DNA from: Paludisphaera soli
Lineage (GTDB): Bacteria > Planctomycetota > Planctomycetia > Isosphaerales > Isosphaeraceae
Direction of reading: 5' to 3'
DNA: 64,000 nucleotides
Assembly (NCBI RefSeq): GCF_011064595.1
Contig: NZ_JAALJI010000024.1
Coordinates: 55,355 to 119,354 of the forward strand
Part shown: piece after piece, positions 25,404 through 34,715 of the stretch
How the letters are laid out: every line of letters starts with the position of its first letter
How positions within the stretch are numbered: position 1 is the first letter of the stretch
Made by a program: the position numbers and the translations under genes
Notes under the pieces: model-generated
Database searches by the model: none
Told to the model about the DNA's origin: nothing
Seen by the model: the letters and a program-made list of their open reading frames with translations, nothing else

Positions 25404-28400
25404 ATGTCGCGCGAAGGGTTGCGGGTCCGGTCGAGCCGTCGAGCGTTCAAGGCGCTCGCGGCGATCATCCTCATGGCGGCCCGCGCGGCCGCGGCCGTCG
25501 AGATCGAGCCCTGGGCCGACGCCGGCCTGCCGGTTCGCGACGGCCTGCGAGCCTGGCTCGACGCCGGGCGCCGGCCGGCGGGCGTCGAGGCCGCTCCCGG
25601 CGCGGCGATGGCGACCTGGCCCGACGCCTCGGGCTCGCGCCGCGACTTCGAACAGCCCGAGGCGAAAGCCCGCCCCCGGCTCATCCAGGCCGACGGCCGC
25701 TCGTTCGTCCGGTTCGACGGCGAGGACGACTTTTTGGAGGCGAAGGGCCTGGAGGGCCCGATCCGCGAGGCCACCGCGTTCGTCGTCGTCGCGCCGGCGA
25801 GCAACCTGGGGATGTTCCGGGGCCTGCTCGCGGGCTCCGAGGACGGCCGCAACGACTACACCTCGGGCCTGACGATCGACCTCGGGCCGTTCGCGTCGAC
25901 GCGGTTCGACGCGCTCAACGTCGAGGGTCGCGGCTTCCAGGGCTTCTTCAACGTCGTCGACTCCCCGCGCGACTTCCGCGAGTTCGTCGTCGTGATGGTG
26001 CGGATCGACGGGTCGGAGATCGTCACGACGTTCGACCGGGCCCCCCAGAAGCCTCGCCCGCGCAAGTCCGAGCCGATGCGGCTGGACCGCCTCACCCTGG
26101 GCGCCCGGCTCTACAGCAACGAGGCCCGGCCCCCGTTCGTCCAGGGCTTCCTGCACGGCGACGTGGCCGAGGTGCTCCTGTACGACCGCGCCCTCTCCGA
26201 CTCCGAGGCCCACGCGGTGCGCGACTACCTGGACGCCAGGCATCGCGGCCTTACCGACGTCCTCCGGACCATCCCCGAGGCCGACGGCCGACGCCGGCTG
26301 GAATCCGTGAAGAACCCGCCGCCGTTCCAGATGCTCGTCCCCGGCTTCGAGGTCTTCGAGCTGCCTCTCGACCTGAAGAACGTGAACAACCTTCGACGCC
26401 GACCCGACGGCAAGCTGTTCGCCGTGGGCTACGACGGGATGATCCACGTCCTGTCCGACTCCGACGGCGACGGCCTGGAAGACCGCGCCGAGCTGTTCTG
26501 GGACGGCCGAGGATCGATCGTCTCGCCGATCGACGCGGCCCTGACGCCGCCGGGTTATCCCCACGGCTCGGGCCTGTTCATCCCTTGCAAGGGGAAGCTC
26601 GCCCTGATCGTCGACGTGGACGGCGACGATCGCGCCGACAGGGAGATCGTCGTCGCCAAGGGCTGGCCCGAGCTGATCCACAGCGTCGACGCGATGGGCG
26701 TGGCCCTCGGCCCGGACGGCTCGATCTACCTGGGCACCGGCACCCAGAACTTCACCAACGGCTACCTCCTGGACGCCGACGGGCGGGCCCGATACGACGT
26801 GAGGGGCGAGCGCGGGGCGATCCTCAAGGTCGCGGCCGACTTCCGCTCGCGCGAGGTCGTGGCCACCGGGATCCGGTTTTCGGTGGGCCTGGAGTTCAAC
26901 GCCGAGGGGGACCTGTTCGCGACCGACCAGGAGGGGGCGACGTGGCTCGCCAACGGCAACCCGTTCGACGAGCTGCTGCACGTCCGGCCGGGGCGCCATT
27001 ACGGCTTCCCCCCGCGGCACGCGAAGCACCTCCCCGGCGTGATCGACGAGCCCTCGACGTTCGACTACGCGCCCCAGCACCAGTCGACCTGCGGCCTGAC
27101 GTTCAACGGCCGGGGCGATGAGCCGAGGTTCGGCCCCGAGTGGTGGGCCGGCGACGCGATCGTCTGCGGCTACTCGCGCGGCAAGCTCGACCGCACGCAC
27201 CTGGTCAAGGTCCGGGGCGAGTACGCCGCGCGGACGGACCTGATCGCCGTCGCCGGGATGCTGCTGGTCGACTCGTGCGTCGGGGCCGACGGCTCGCTCG
27301 TCGTCGCGGCGCACAGCGGCGCCCCCGACTGGGGGAGCGGCCCCGAAGGCAAGGGCAAGCTCTACAAGATCCGCCACGCCGCTCGCCTGCCGCTGCCGAC
27401 GCTCGCCTGGTCGAGCGGCCCTCGCGAGGTCCGCATCGCCTTCGACCGCCCGCTCGACCCGGCGTCGCTCCAGAATATGTCGAAACGCATCCTGATCGAG
27501 TCCGGCCGCGCCGTCGCGCCGGGCGACCGCTTCGAGACCCTGCGCCCGGGCTACGCCGTCGTCGCGAGCCAGCTCGCCTCGCCGCGCGACCTGCTGCCGG
27601 TTCGGAGCGTGGGCCTGTCGCCCGACCGCCGGACGCTCATCCTGACGACCGACGCCCAGTCGGCCCCCCTGCCCCACGCCCTCACGATCCCCGGCCTGGG
27701 TCGGCCCGACCCGGCGCCCGGCGCGAAGACCGGCCCCCTCCCTCAGAGCCCCGAGACCGACCTGGCCTTCGACCTGCACGGCGTCGCGGCGCGCTGGGAA
27801 CCGGAGGGCGGAGGACCTGCGGAGGAACTCTGGCTCCCCCACCTGGACCCGGCCGTCGCGCGCGGCCTGGCCCTCGCCAGCGCCGAGCACGACCGCTTCT
27901 TCGCGGGCCTCGACCGGCCGGGCCTGCTTACGCTCCGCGCCCAGGTCCGCCTCAAGGACCTGCTCCGCCCCGCCGTCCAGCCGGGCTCCACCGTCGACCC
28001 GGGCCTGCCACCGGAGCGGCCGATCCTCACGTTCAAGGGCCGTCGCGGCTTGAGCGTGGAGGCGCCCGGCGCCCAACTCGAAACCCGAGACGCCGGCGAG
28101 GGGCTCGTCGAGATCGTCGCCACCTTTGGGGAAGTCTCCGAGGCCCCGGTCCCGATCGTCGCCGCCTGCTCGACGGGCCCGGGCGGGATGCTCGAAGTGT
28201 CTTACCGCACGAACGAGGACCCGCGTCCGCGCCTGCTGCCGCCGAATCGGCTGCTGGTCCCGTGGGCGAGCGTCGCCGAGGACGGCTCGCCCGAGCCCTC
28301 GCGCGAGTCGACGTTCCCGCCCGAGTTCGCCGGGGGCGATCGCCGCCGGGGCCGCGAGGTTTTCCTGGGGGCGAGCGCCCGCTGCTCGCAGTGCCACGCG

Positions 28401-29531
28401 ATCCGGGGCGAGGGGGGGACGATCGGGCCCGACCTGTCGAACCTCGTCGAGCGCGACTTCGCGTCCGTCCTGCGCGACGTGACCGAGCCGAGCGCCGCGA
28501 TCAACCCGGACTTCGTGGCGTACCAGGTCGCGATGGCCGACGGCCGCACGCTCACCGGCTCGGTCCGCACCGAGGACGACCGGCTCCGCATGGGGCTGAC
28601 GACGGGCGAGGAGTTGATCGTCTCGCGGGCCGACGTGGAGGAGATGAAACCGGCGGGGATCTCGACGATGCCCGGGGGGCTCCCGGCCGCGATCGGCGCC
28701 GAGGACTTCAAGCACCTGATGGCCTTCCTCCTGCTCGGCCCGCCGGCCCCCGCCCCTATCCATCGCGACGACGCCCCCCCGCCCCGCACCCGCGCCGAGT
28801 GGGAGGCCGCGACGAAGGCGAGGAAGGCCCCGGCCGACGCCGCCGCAAAGCCTTTGCGGATCACGCTCGCCGCCGGCCCCAAGGACCACGGGATCGACGA
28901 GCACGACTATCCCCTCTGGCTCGACCGCTGGGCGCCGCTGCTGCGTTCGGCCCCCAACGTCACGGTCCGCGAGGTGGCGGACGGCACCGGACTGGAGTTC
29001 GCCGACGAGTCCGACGTGATCGTCTGGTACTCCGCCAACGGCACCTGGTCCGACGACCAGGCCGCGAAACTTCGCGCGTACCTCGACCGGGGCGGCGGGC
29101 TCGTCGTGATCCACTTCGCCGTCAACGGCGGCAAGGCCCCGGACGCGCTCGCGGATCTGATCGGCCTCGCCTGGGCCGACGGCGCGAAGTTCCGCCACGG
29201 CCCGCTCGACCTGACGTTCGCCGCGAAGTCGCCCATCACCGAGGGCCTCGCCGCACTTCATCTTGTCGACGAGACCTACTGGAACCTCCGGGGCGACGTC
29301 GGCCGGATCGAGGTCCTCGCCACGGCCCCCGAGGAAGGCGAGCCCCGCCCCCTGATGTGGACCCGAAGCCAGGGGAAGGGCCGCGTCTTCGTCTCCATCC
29401 CCGGCCACTACACCTGGAGCTTCGACGACCCCCTCTTCCGCCTCATCCTCCTCCGCGCGATCGCCTGGACCGCCGACCACCCGACCGACCGCCTGATCGA
29501 CCTGGCGACCGAGGGGGCGCGTCTGGAGTGA
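25404..29531 (+). CDS. Giant PVC-type dehydrogenase / cytochrome c / ThuA fusion protein
   Basis: The ATG at 25404 with a GGGAGGG site gives 1375 residues. In order there are an export signal (FKALAAIILMAARAAAA), a LamG-like jelly roll (~40-280, AEVLLYDRALSDSEAHAVRD), a seven-bladed propeller of the PVC-type membrane-bound dehydrogenase family (~300-640, NLRRRPDGKLFAVGYDGMIH), a linker, a cytochrome c with haem site CSQCH near residue 993, and a ThuA-like flavodoxin-fold domain at the end (~1150-1370, LDRGGGLVVIHFAVNGGKAP). It probably oxidises sugars or alcohols outside the inner membrane and passes electrons to its haem. Such fusions are almost confined to Planctomycetes and relatives. It stands alone, with no operon partner. 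Confidence 0.85.
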   Translation: MSREGLRVRSSRRAFKALAAIILMAARAAAAVEIEPWADAGLPVRDGLRAWLDAGRRPAGVEAAPGAAMATWPDASGSRRDFEQPEAKARPRLIQADGRSFVRFDGEDDFLEAKGLEGPIREATAFVVVAPASNLGMFRGLLAGSEDGRNDYTSGLTIDLGPFASTRFDALNVEGRGFQGFFNVVDSPRDFREFVVVMVRIDGSEIVTTFDRAPQKPRPRKSEPMRLDRLTLGARLYSNEARPPFVQGFLHGDVAEVLLYDRALSDSEAHAVRDYLDARHRGLTDVLRTIPEADGRRRLESVKNPPPFQMLVPGFEVFELPLDLKNVNNLRRRPDGKLFAVGYDGMIHVLSDSDGDGLEDRAELFWDGRGSIVSPIDAALTPPGYPHGSGLFIPCKGKLALIVDVDGDDRADREIVVAKGWPELIHSVDAMGVALGPDGSIYLGTGTQNFTNGYLLDADGRARYDVRGERGAILKVAADFRSREVVATGIRFSVGLEFNAEGDLFATDQEGATWLANGNPFDELLHVRPGRHYGFPPRHAKHLPGVIDEPSTFDYAPQHQSTCGLTFNGRGDEPRFGPEWWAGDAIVCGYSRGKLDRTHLVKVRGEYAARTDLIAVAGMLLVDSCVGADGSLVVAAHSGAPDWGSGPEGKGKLYKIRHAARLPLPTLAWSSGPREVRIAFDRPLDPASLQNMSKRILIESGRAVAPGDRFETLRPGYAVVASQLASPRDLLPVRSVGLSPDRRTLILTTDAQSAPLPHALTIPGLGRPDPAPGAKTGPLPQSPETDLAFDLHGVAARWEPEGGGPAEELWLPHLDPAVARGLALASAEHDRFFAGLDRPGLLTLRAQVRLKDLLRPAVQPGSTVDPGLPPERPILTFKGRRGLSVEAPGAQLETRDAGEGLVEIVATFGEVSEAPVPIVAACSTGPGGMLEVSYRTNEDPRPRLLPPNRLLVPWASVAEDGSPEPSRESTFPPEFAGGDRRRGREVFLGASARCSQCHAIRGEGGTIGPDLSNLVERDFASVLRDVTEPSAAINPDFVAYQVAMADGRTLTGSVRTEDDRLRMGLTTGEELIVSRADVEEMKPAGISTMPGGLPAAIGAEDFKHLMAFLLLGPPAPAPIHRDDAPPPRTRAEWEAATKARKAPADAAAKPLRITLAAGPKDHGIDEHDYPLWLDRWAPLLRSAPNVTVREVADGTGLEFADESDVIVWYSANGTWSDDQAAKLRAYLDRGGGLVVIHFAVNGGKAPDALADLIGLAWADGAKFRHGPLDLTFAAKSPITEGLAALHLVDETYWNLRGDVGRIEVLATAPEEGEPRPLMWTRSQGKGRVFVSIPGHYTWSFDDPLFRLILLRAIAWTADHPTDRLIDLATEGARLE

Positions 29532-29629
29532 GCGATCGCGGAAAATCGGCGGCGGAGGCCGCCCCCCTCGGCTGGGGACGGCCGGACGGCTTGCGTCCTT
29601 GAGAACTCCGTCGGCCCTCGCACGACTTC

Positions 29630-29794
29630 CCTTCCCCCCTGGTGGGGGAAGGTGGCCGAAGGCCGGATGAGGGGGACCATCAAGGCGGACGACGCGAGGA
29701 CGCGACGGCTTGCCAGACCGGCTGGTTCTCCGTACGGCGCTCGTGCTCCCCCTGATCCGACCCTTCCGGCCACCTTCCCCCGACGGGGGGGAAG
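29630..29794. repeat. Intergenic palindromic repeat unit
   Basis: Two arms of about 40 bases (29634-29676 and 29746-29792) are imperfect inverted copies. Each contains GGGGGAAGGTGGCCG or its complement, and each starts with a small C/G hairpin (CCCCCTGGTGGGGG). A large cruciform or RNA hairpin can form. It looks like the dispersed palindromes of planctomycete genomes and could terminate the giant gene upstream. No gene is seen in 29532-29977. Confidence 0.6.
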
Positions 29795-29977
29795 GACTAT
29801 GAGTGTCGGACGCCTCCCCTTGCTGCGGCTCGATCGCGAGCGACGCGGTTCCCGCCTCGACCTTGAGTCGCCTTGAAGGTCTCGCCGGATTTTCCTCGCT
29901 TTCGCCGCCCCGCCCGCCGACGATTCGGAAACGCTCCTGCATACCCCGATGATGGGGACCAACCCACGAGGACGACC

Positions 29978-30751
29978 ATGAGCGCCTTGCATCGCACGCT
30001 GTCGCGACGGTGGTTCGAGGAGGTCTGGAACGATCGGCGCACGGAGGCCATCGACGAGCTGATGAGCCCGGACGGGATCGGGCACATGGAATCGGGCGAC
30101 TTCGAAGGGCCGGGCCCGTTCAAGGAGATCCGCGACCAGTTCCTCGCGGCGTTTCCGGACCTGCGGATCGAGATCGAGGACGTGGTCGCGGACGGCGACG
30201 ACGTGGTCGTCCGCTGGCGCGCCTCGGGGACGCACACCGGCGACGGATTCGGCTTCGAGCCCAGCCGCCGGCCGGTGTCGTTCCGGGGGATGACCTGGCA
30301 CCGCTACAAGGACGGCGTGCTCGTCGAGGGCTGGGATGGCTGGAACCAGGACGGCCTCTTCCGGTCGCTGGAGCCGGGCCCGGCCGGCGTCGGGGACCCC
30401 GAGGTCGTGCGACGTCGCTCCGAGCTGGCCGGCCGGATCCGCGAGATCCGCGCCGAGGTCCTCGGCGAATCGGGCGGCCCCGAGATGGCCCGCCGGCTCG
30501 GGCTGCCGGCCCGGACCTGGTACAACTACGAGACCGGCGTCACCGTCCCCGCCGAGGTCCTCCTGGGCTTCCTCGAAGAGACCGGCGTGGAGCCCCACTG
30601 GCTCTTCTCCGGCGAGGGCCCGCGCTACCGCCGCACCCCCGAAGCCGCCGGCCCCTCGCCGATCGAGCTGCTCCGCATCGGCCTTGAGAAGCTTGAGTCC
30701 GAGGACCGAGACGCCGAGCGGGACGACCCCGACTCGGCCCCGCTCACCTGA
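29978..30751 (+). CDS. SnoaL-like domain fused to an XRE-type HTH regulator
   Basis: The 257-residue protein has a SnoaL/ester-cyclase-like fold in residues 1-~130 (LSRRWFEEVWNDRRTEAIDE, GPFKEIRDQFLAAFPDLRIE, MTWHRYKDGVLVEGWDGWNQ). It is followed by an HTH region (~145-225) with MARRLGLPARTWYNYETGVT and FLEETGVEPHWLFSGEGPRY. The last part resembles the 'P-x-W-L-x-x-G-x-G-P' end of XRE repressor domains. The SnoaL domain binds small ligands in other proteins, so this may be a one-component sensor. A close paralog follows at 31412. The fusion order is not one I know as described. Confidence 0.7.
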   Translation: MSALHRTLSRRWFEEVWNDRRTEAIDELMSPDGIGHMESGDFEGPGPFKEIRDQFLAAFPDLRIEIEDVVADGDDVVVRWRASGTHTGDGFGFEPSRRPVSFRGMTWHRYKDGVLVEGWDGWNQDGLFRSLEPGPAGVGDPEVVRRRSELAGRIREIRAEVLGESGGPEMARRLGLPARTWYNYETGVTVPAEVLLGFLEETGVEPHWLFSGEGPRYRRTPEAAGPSPIELLRIGLEKLESEDRDAERDDPDSAPLT

Positions 30752-30930
30752 TCCCACGAGCCGGCCGCCCCCTCCTTCCGCAGAATCGGCGTCTCCCCGA
30801 TCGGACTTCGTGACGCATGATGGGGTTAGGGGGCGGTGCGCCCGGATCTTTGGCAAGCCGGCGGTCGGAAAGTGGGCGGTGCTCCCGCGTCGGCCACCAC
30901 GTCGAGGCGCACGGCCTCGACCCACGAAGC

Positions 30931-31296
30931 GCGCCGAACGAAGCCAATTCCGGGCGGGATTACCGCACGACAACACCATCAAGGCTAAGAGTTTACGTCC
31001 GACGGGTTCGTTTTCGGGCCGGCGCGAACGAAGCCGATTCGCGACGTTGCGTCCGGGATGCCACCGGCTCGGGACCGTCGAGGGGCGTTAAACCGGGTGC
31101 CACGAATTCCCCGAACCCGTGGCACCCTGCGGCCTTCCTACCCGCCCTGGTGGTGTTGAGTGAGAGGAGTGTCGCGAATCGCGCCGAACGAAGCCAATTT
31201 CCGGACACTGAGAACGCTAGACAAGGCCTTGACCTGAAACCACTTGCGTCCGACGGTTTCCTTTTCAGGCCGGCGCGAACGAAGCCGATTTCGGGG
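30931..31296. repeat. Four intergenic copies of a CGAACGAAGCC repeat
   Basis: The core CGAACGAAGCC(A/G)ATT occurs at about 30935, 31026, 31185 and 31276. Two copies have the context GCGCCGAACGAAGCCAATTT. The other two have a longer shared block (about 30991-31045 and 31243-31296) starting TGCGTCCGACGG and ending at the core. The pairs alternate, so the array seems to have arisen by duplication of a ~250-base block. No gene is supported in 30752-31411. Confidence 0.65.
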
Positions 31297-31411
31297 CCGG
31301 GTTCGGGGGCCGCGTCATCGGTCGGTTCATGGTATGAGCCAGCCAGCCGCTCGGCTATCCTGGGTTTCGTGGGCTTGCGGCGGTGAAAGATCCCCCAGCC
31401 GGGAGACGGAC

Positions 31412-32098
31412 ATGAGCGCCCAGAATCGCGACCTATCGCGGCGGTGGTTCCAGGAGGTCTGGAATGAGCGGCGGGACGAGCCGATCACGGAGCTGATGAG
31501 CCCCGACGTCGTCGGCCACATGGAATCCGGCGAGACCTTCGGGATCGAGCCCTTCCTGAGGGTCCGCGAGCAGTTCCTCGCCGCCTTCCCGGACCTGAAA
31601 TTCGACATGGAAGGCCTGCTCGGCGAGGGGGACGAGGTGGTCGTCCGCTGGGCCGCGACGGGGACGCACGCCGGCGACGCGCTGGGGATCGAGCCCTGCC
31701 ACCGCCACGTCTCGGTCCGGGGGATGACCTGGCAGCGGTTCGAAAAGGGCGTCATGGTCGAGGCCTGGGACGCCTGGAACCAGGGGGCGTTGCTGCAGCA
31801 TCTCAGCGAGGTCTCGGACGCGGAGCGCGACCGGCGGATCCGGCGTCGGACCGAGCTGTCGGAGCGCATCCGGGAGATCCGCGAGGAGCTGCTGGGGCCC
31901 TCCGGCGGCCCCGAGATGGCGCGCCGGCTCGGGCTGCCGGTGCGGACCTGGTACAACTACGAGACCGGCGTCACCATGCCGGCCGAGGTGCTGCTGGACT
32001 TCCTCGCCGAGACCGGGGCCTCCCCGCGCTGGCTCCGCGACGGCGAGGGGCCGCGGTTCGCCGAAGGCGCGGGGATCCGGACGGAGGGCGGGCGATGA
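31412..32098 (+). CDS. SnoaL-like / XRE HTH fusion regulator, second copy
   Basis: The 228-residue product is a paralog of the 29978 gene along its whole length: SRRWFQEVWNERRDEPITEL, REQFLAAFPDLKFDMEGLLG, MTWQRFEKGVMVEAWDAWNQ, then MARRLGLPVRTWYNYETGVT and LAETGASPRWLRDGEGPRF. It lacks the acidic 30-residue tail of the first copy. The stop codon overlaps the start of the isomerase-like gene by four bases (ATGA), so the two are coupled, and the regulator may control or sense the pathway of that enzyme. The domain order is SnoaL first, HTH second. Confidence 0.72.
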   Translation: MSAQNRDLSRRWFQEVWNERRDEPITELMSPDVVGHMESGETFGIEPFLRVREQFLAAFPDLKFDMEGLLGEGDEVVVRWAATGTHAGDALGIEPCHRHVSVRGMTWQRFEKGVMVEAWDAWNQGALLQHLSEVSDAERDRRIRRRTELSERIREIREELLGPSGGPEMARRLGLPVRTWYNYETGVTMPAEVLLDFLAETGASPRWLRDGEGPRFAEGAGIRTEGGR

Positions 32099-33036
32099 CG
32101 ACGCGGCGGGGTTTCCTGCGGGCCTCGGCCGCGATCGGGCTGGCGGGCCTCGTCCCCGGGGCCGAGTCCCGGGCGCCGGCCTCGGCGATGACGATGGACC
32201 TGGTCTGCGGCAACCTCGGCGTCCAGGCCGACCTGCCGACGGCGATCGCGCTGGCGCATCGGCATGGGTTCCGGTCGGTCGCGCCGGACGCCGGCCACCT
32301 TGGCGGGCTGTCCGACGGCCAGGTGGAAGAGCTGCTCGCCGACCTGAAGGTGAAGGGCCTGACCTGGGGCGCCGCCGCGCTGGCGGTCGACTTCCGGGGC
32401 GACGAGGAGGCCTTCCGCGCCGGGATGGCCGAGCTGCCCGCCTTCGCCGCAGCCCTGGCCCGAGCCGGGGCGACCCGCGTCGGCACCTGGATCCGGCCGG
32501 GCGACGATCGGCTGACCTACCTGGCGAACCTCCGCCGCCACGCCCGGCGGCTGGGCGAGGTCGCGAAGGTCCTGGGCGACCAGGGCCTCCGGCTGGGGCT
32601 GGAGTACGTCGGCCCGAAGACCGCCTGGACGGCCTCGCGGCACCCGTTCGTCCATACCCTGGCCGAGACCCGCGACCTGATCGCCGAGATCGGCCGCGAC
32701 GACGTCGGCCTGGTGCTCGACTCCTGGCACTGGCACACCGCTGGCGAGACCGCCGACGACCTCCAGGGCCTCGCCAACCGCGACGTGGTGGCCTGCGACC
32801 TCAACGACGCCCCCCGGTCCGTCCCCCTCGACCAGCAGCGCGACGGCGTCCGGGAACTCCCCGGGGCCACCGGCGTGATCGACCTGAAAGCCTTCCTGTC
32901 GGCCCTCGTCGCCCTCGGCTACGACGGCCCCGTCCGGGCCGAGCCGTTCAACGCCACCCTGCGGACCCTCCCCGCCGACGAGGCCGTCGCCGCCGCGGCC
33001 CGGTCCCTGAAGCGGGCGTTCGCCCTGCTGGGCTGA
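32095..33036 (+). CDS. Tat-exported sugar phosphate isomerase/epimerase-like TIM barrel
   Basis: The 313-residue protein begins with a twin-arginine signal (TTRRGFLRASAAIGLAGLVP) and continues as an AP-endonuclease-2-like TIM barrel. Segments include LGLEYVGPKTAWTASRHPFV, VGLVLDSWHWHTAGETADDL, DLNDAPRSVPLDQQ, and VRAEPFN near the end, with the Glu/Asp/His residues typical of metal-binding xylose-isomerase-like enzymes. Planctomycetes export many such isomerases; the substrate is unknown. It overlaps the preceding regulator by four bases. Confidence 0.75.
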   Translation: MTTRRGFLRASAAIGLAGLVPGAESRAPASAMTMDLVCGNLGVQADLPTAIALAHRHGFRSVAPDAGHLGGLSDGQVEELLADLKVKGLTWGAAALAVDFRGDEEAFRAGMAELPAFAAALARAGATRVGTWIRPGDDRLTYLANLRRHARRLGEVAKVLGDQGLRLGLEYVGPKTAWTASRHPFVHTLAETRDLIAEIGRDDVGLVLDSWHWHTAGETADDLQGLANRDVVACDLNDAPRSVPLDQQRDGVRELPGATGVIDLKAFLSALVALGYDGPVRAEPFNATLRTLPADEAVAAAARSLKRAFALLG

Positions 33037-33245
33037 GGCGCATACGCGGATGCCGCCGGTCGCCCCGGGGCTCCCGACGGCACCTCGCGTGCATTACGGG
33101 GGGCGGACTGGTCCATCCCAGGCCGCCTCGTTCGTCGGCGTCGACCCCGACCGCGAAGACATTCTATTCCTTCGGCGCCTCCATTCAAGGCATTCACGCT
33201 AAATTAAACATAGACCCGCGGATCGAGGATTCGAGTGAAGCGAAG

Positions 33246-34715
33246 ATGACGAGCGCCGCGATGATCGACGTGTTCGAGCGGCAGTACCGGGCCGCGCTGG
33301 CGGTGGTGATGCTGCTGGTGCTGGGGGACCGGCTGCTGGTGCAGCCGTACCTGGCCCGGCTGGCGACCGACGCCCCCCTGATCAACGTCTCGGGCCGCCA
33401 GCGGATGCTCAGCCAGCGGCTGGCGAAGGCCGCCCTGGAGTTCGATCGGGGCCGGGGTGCGGAAGGGGGGGAGGCGCTCGGGGAGGTGCGGCGGGTGCTG
33501 GACCTCTGGTCCGAGTCGCACGACCGATTGCTCCGGGGAGACGGCCGGGACGGCCGGGCCGTCCGCGAGGCCCTCGCCGCGCTGGGGCCGTCGTTCGTGG
33601 CGATGCGCGACGCGGCCCGCCGGCTCCTGGATTCGGCCTCGGCCGACCCGCCCGACGCCGCGACCGCACGAGAGGCCGTGGCCGCGATCCTGGACCACGA
33701 GGGGGAGTACCTCCGGCGGATGGACCGCGTCGTCGGCCTGTACGAGGAGGAGGCTCGGGGCCGGATCGCGACCTTCCGCCGGATCGGCTGGGCGCTCGCC
33801 GGGATGACCCTGGCGAGCCTCGTGGCCATCGGGGCGCTCATCTTCCGGCCGGCGGCGAAGCTGTTGCGGCGCCAGGTGGACGAGCTGGCGCGGGCTCGGG
33901 ATGAGCTGGAGGCCCGCGTCCGGGAACGGACGAAGGAGCTGGAGGCGGCGAGGGAGCGGCACCGGAGCCTGCTCGAGCAGGTCAGCCACGCCGGGCGGGC
34001 CAGCACGGTCGGCGAGATGGCCTCGGCCCTGGCCCACGAGCTGAACCAGCCGCTCGGGGCCGTCGCCAACTACGCCGAGGGCTGCCTGATCGCCCTCGAA
34101 AAGCCGGAGCCGCCCCTGGAAGAAGTCCGCGGCGCGCTCCGCCAACTCCGGGACGCGACCCTGCGGGCGGGGCGGATCATCGGCCACGTCCGACGGTTCG
34201 TCACCCGACACGGCCCGAGCCTCGAACCGTTCCGGGCGGAGGCGGCCGTGAACGACGCGATCGAGATCCTCCGGGGCCGCCTCCAGGCCTCCGGCGCGGC
34301 CGTCCATCTGGACATGGCGCCCGACTTGCCCTGTCTCGTCGGGGACCCGGTGCAGATCCAGCAGGTGCTTGTGAACCTCGTCGGCAACGCCCTGGACTCC
34401 CTCGCCCAGTCGCAAGTCCCGAATCCCAGGCTGGTTATCCGGACGACGAGGTCCAACCCGGACGGCGTGGAATTCGAGGTGGGAGACAACGGCGAGGGCA
34501 TTACGCCCGAGATCCTGTCTCGAATTTTTGACGCATACTTCAGCACTCGTGCCGACGGAATGGGCATGGGACTGGCGATCTGTCGCACGATCGTGGAGGC
34601 CCACCAGGGGCGATTCTTCGTGGAGTCCGAGCCGGGCGTGAGCACGACGTTCCGGTTCCAGATCCCCGCCGCCCCGCCGGATCATGAACGAGCCGACGGT
34701 CCACATCGTGGATGA
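33246..34715 (+). CDS. Sensor histidine kinase with a PilJ/NarX-like input domain
   Basis: The 489-residue kinase has an N-terminal helix (LAVVMLLVLGDRLLVQPYLA), a periplasmic helical bundle beginning INVSGRQRMLSQRLAKAALE (the P-box-like motif of NarX/PilJ domains), a second membrane helix (LAGMTLASLVAIGALIF), and a coiled coil. The HisKA phospho-site lies in LAHELNQPLGAV near residue 262, and an HATPase with GDNGEGITPEILSRIFDAYF and GMGMGLAICRTIVEAHQG follows. The P-box binds nitrate or nitrite in NarX, and the genes that follow assimilate nitrate, so nitrate is the likely signal. It overlaps its response regulator by 32 bases. Confidence 0.82.
   Translation: MTSAAMIDVFERQYRAALAVVMLLVLGDRLLVQPYLARLATDAPLINVSGRQRMLSQRLAKAALEFDRGRGAEGGEALGEVRRVLDLWSESHDRLLRGDGRDGRAVREALAALGPSFVAMRDAARRLLDSASADPPDAATAREAVAAILDHEGEYLRRMDRVVGLYEEEARGRIATFRRIGWALAGMTLASLVAIGALIFRPAAKLLRRQVDELARARDELEARVRERTKELEAARERHRSLLEQVSHAGRASTVGEMASALAHELNQPLGAVANYAEGCLIALEKPEPPLEEVRGALRQLRDATLRAGRIIGHVRRFVTRHGPSLEPFRAEAAVNDAIEILRGRLQASGAAVHLDMAPDLPCLVGDPVQIQQVLVNLVGNALDSLAQSQVPNPRLVIRTTRSNPDGVEFEVGDNGEGITPEILSRIFDAYFSTRADGMGMGLAICRTIVEAHQGRFFVESEPGVSTTFRFQIPAAPPDHERADGPHRG

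Noticed and set aside
25311..29942. A 1543-codon minus-strand frame across the giant dehydrogenase gene
   Set aside because: It is the mirror of a well-supported protein, shows the same low-complexity pattern, and has no plausible start.
30931..31296. CRISPR-like repeats in the SnoaL-HTH gap
   Set aside because: The spacing between copies is about 91, 159 and 91 bases, and the flanks are repeated as well, so this is a block duplication rather than an array.
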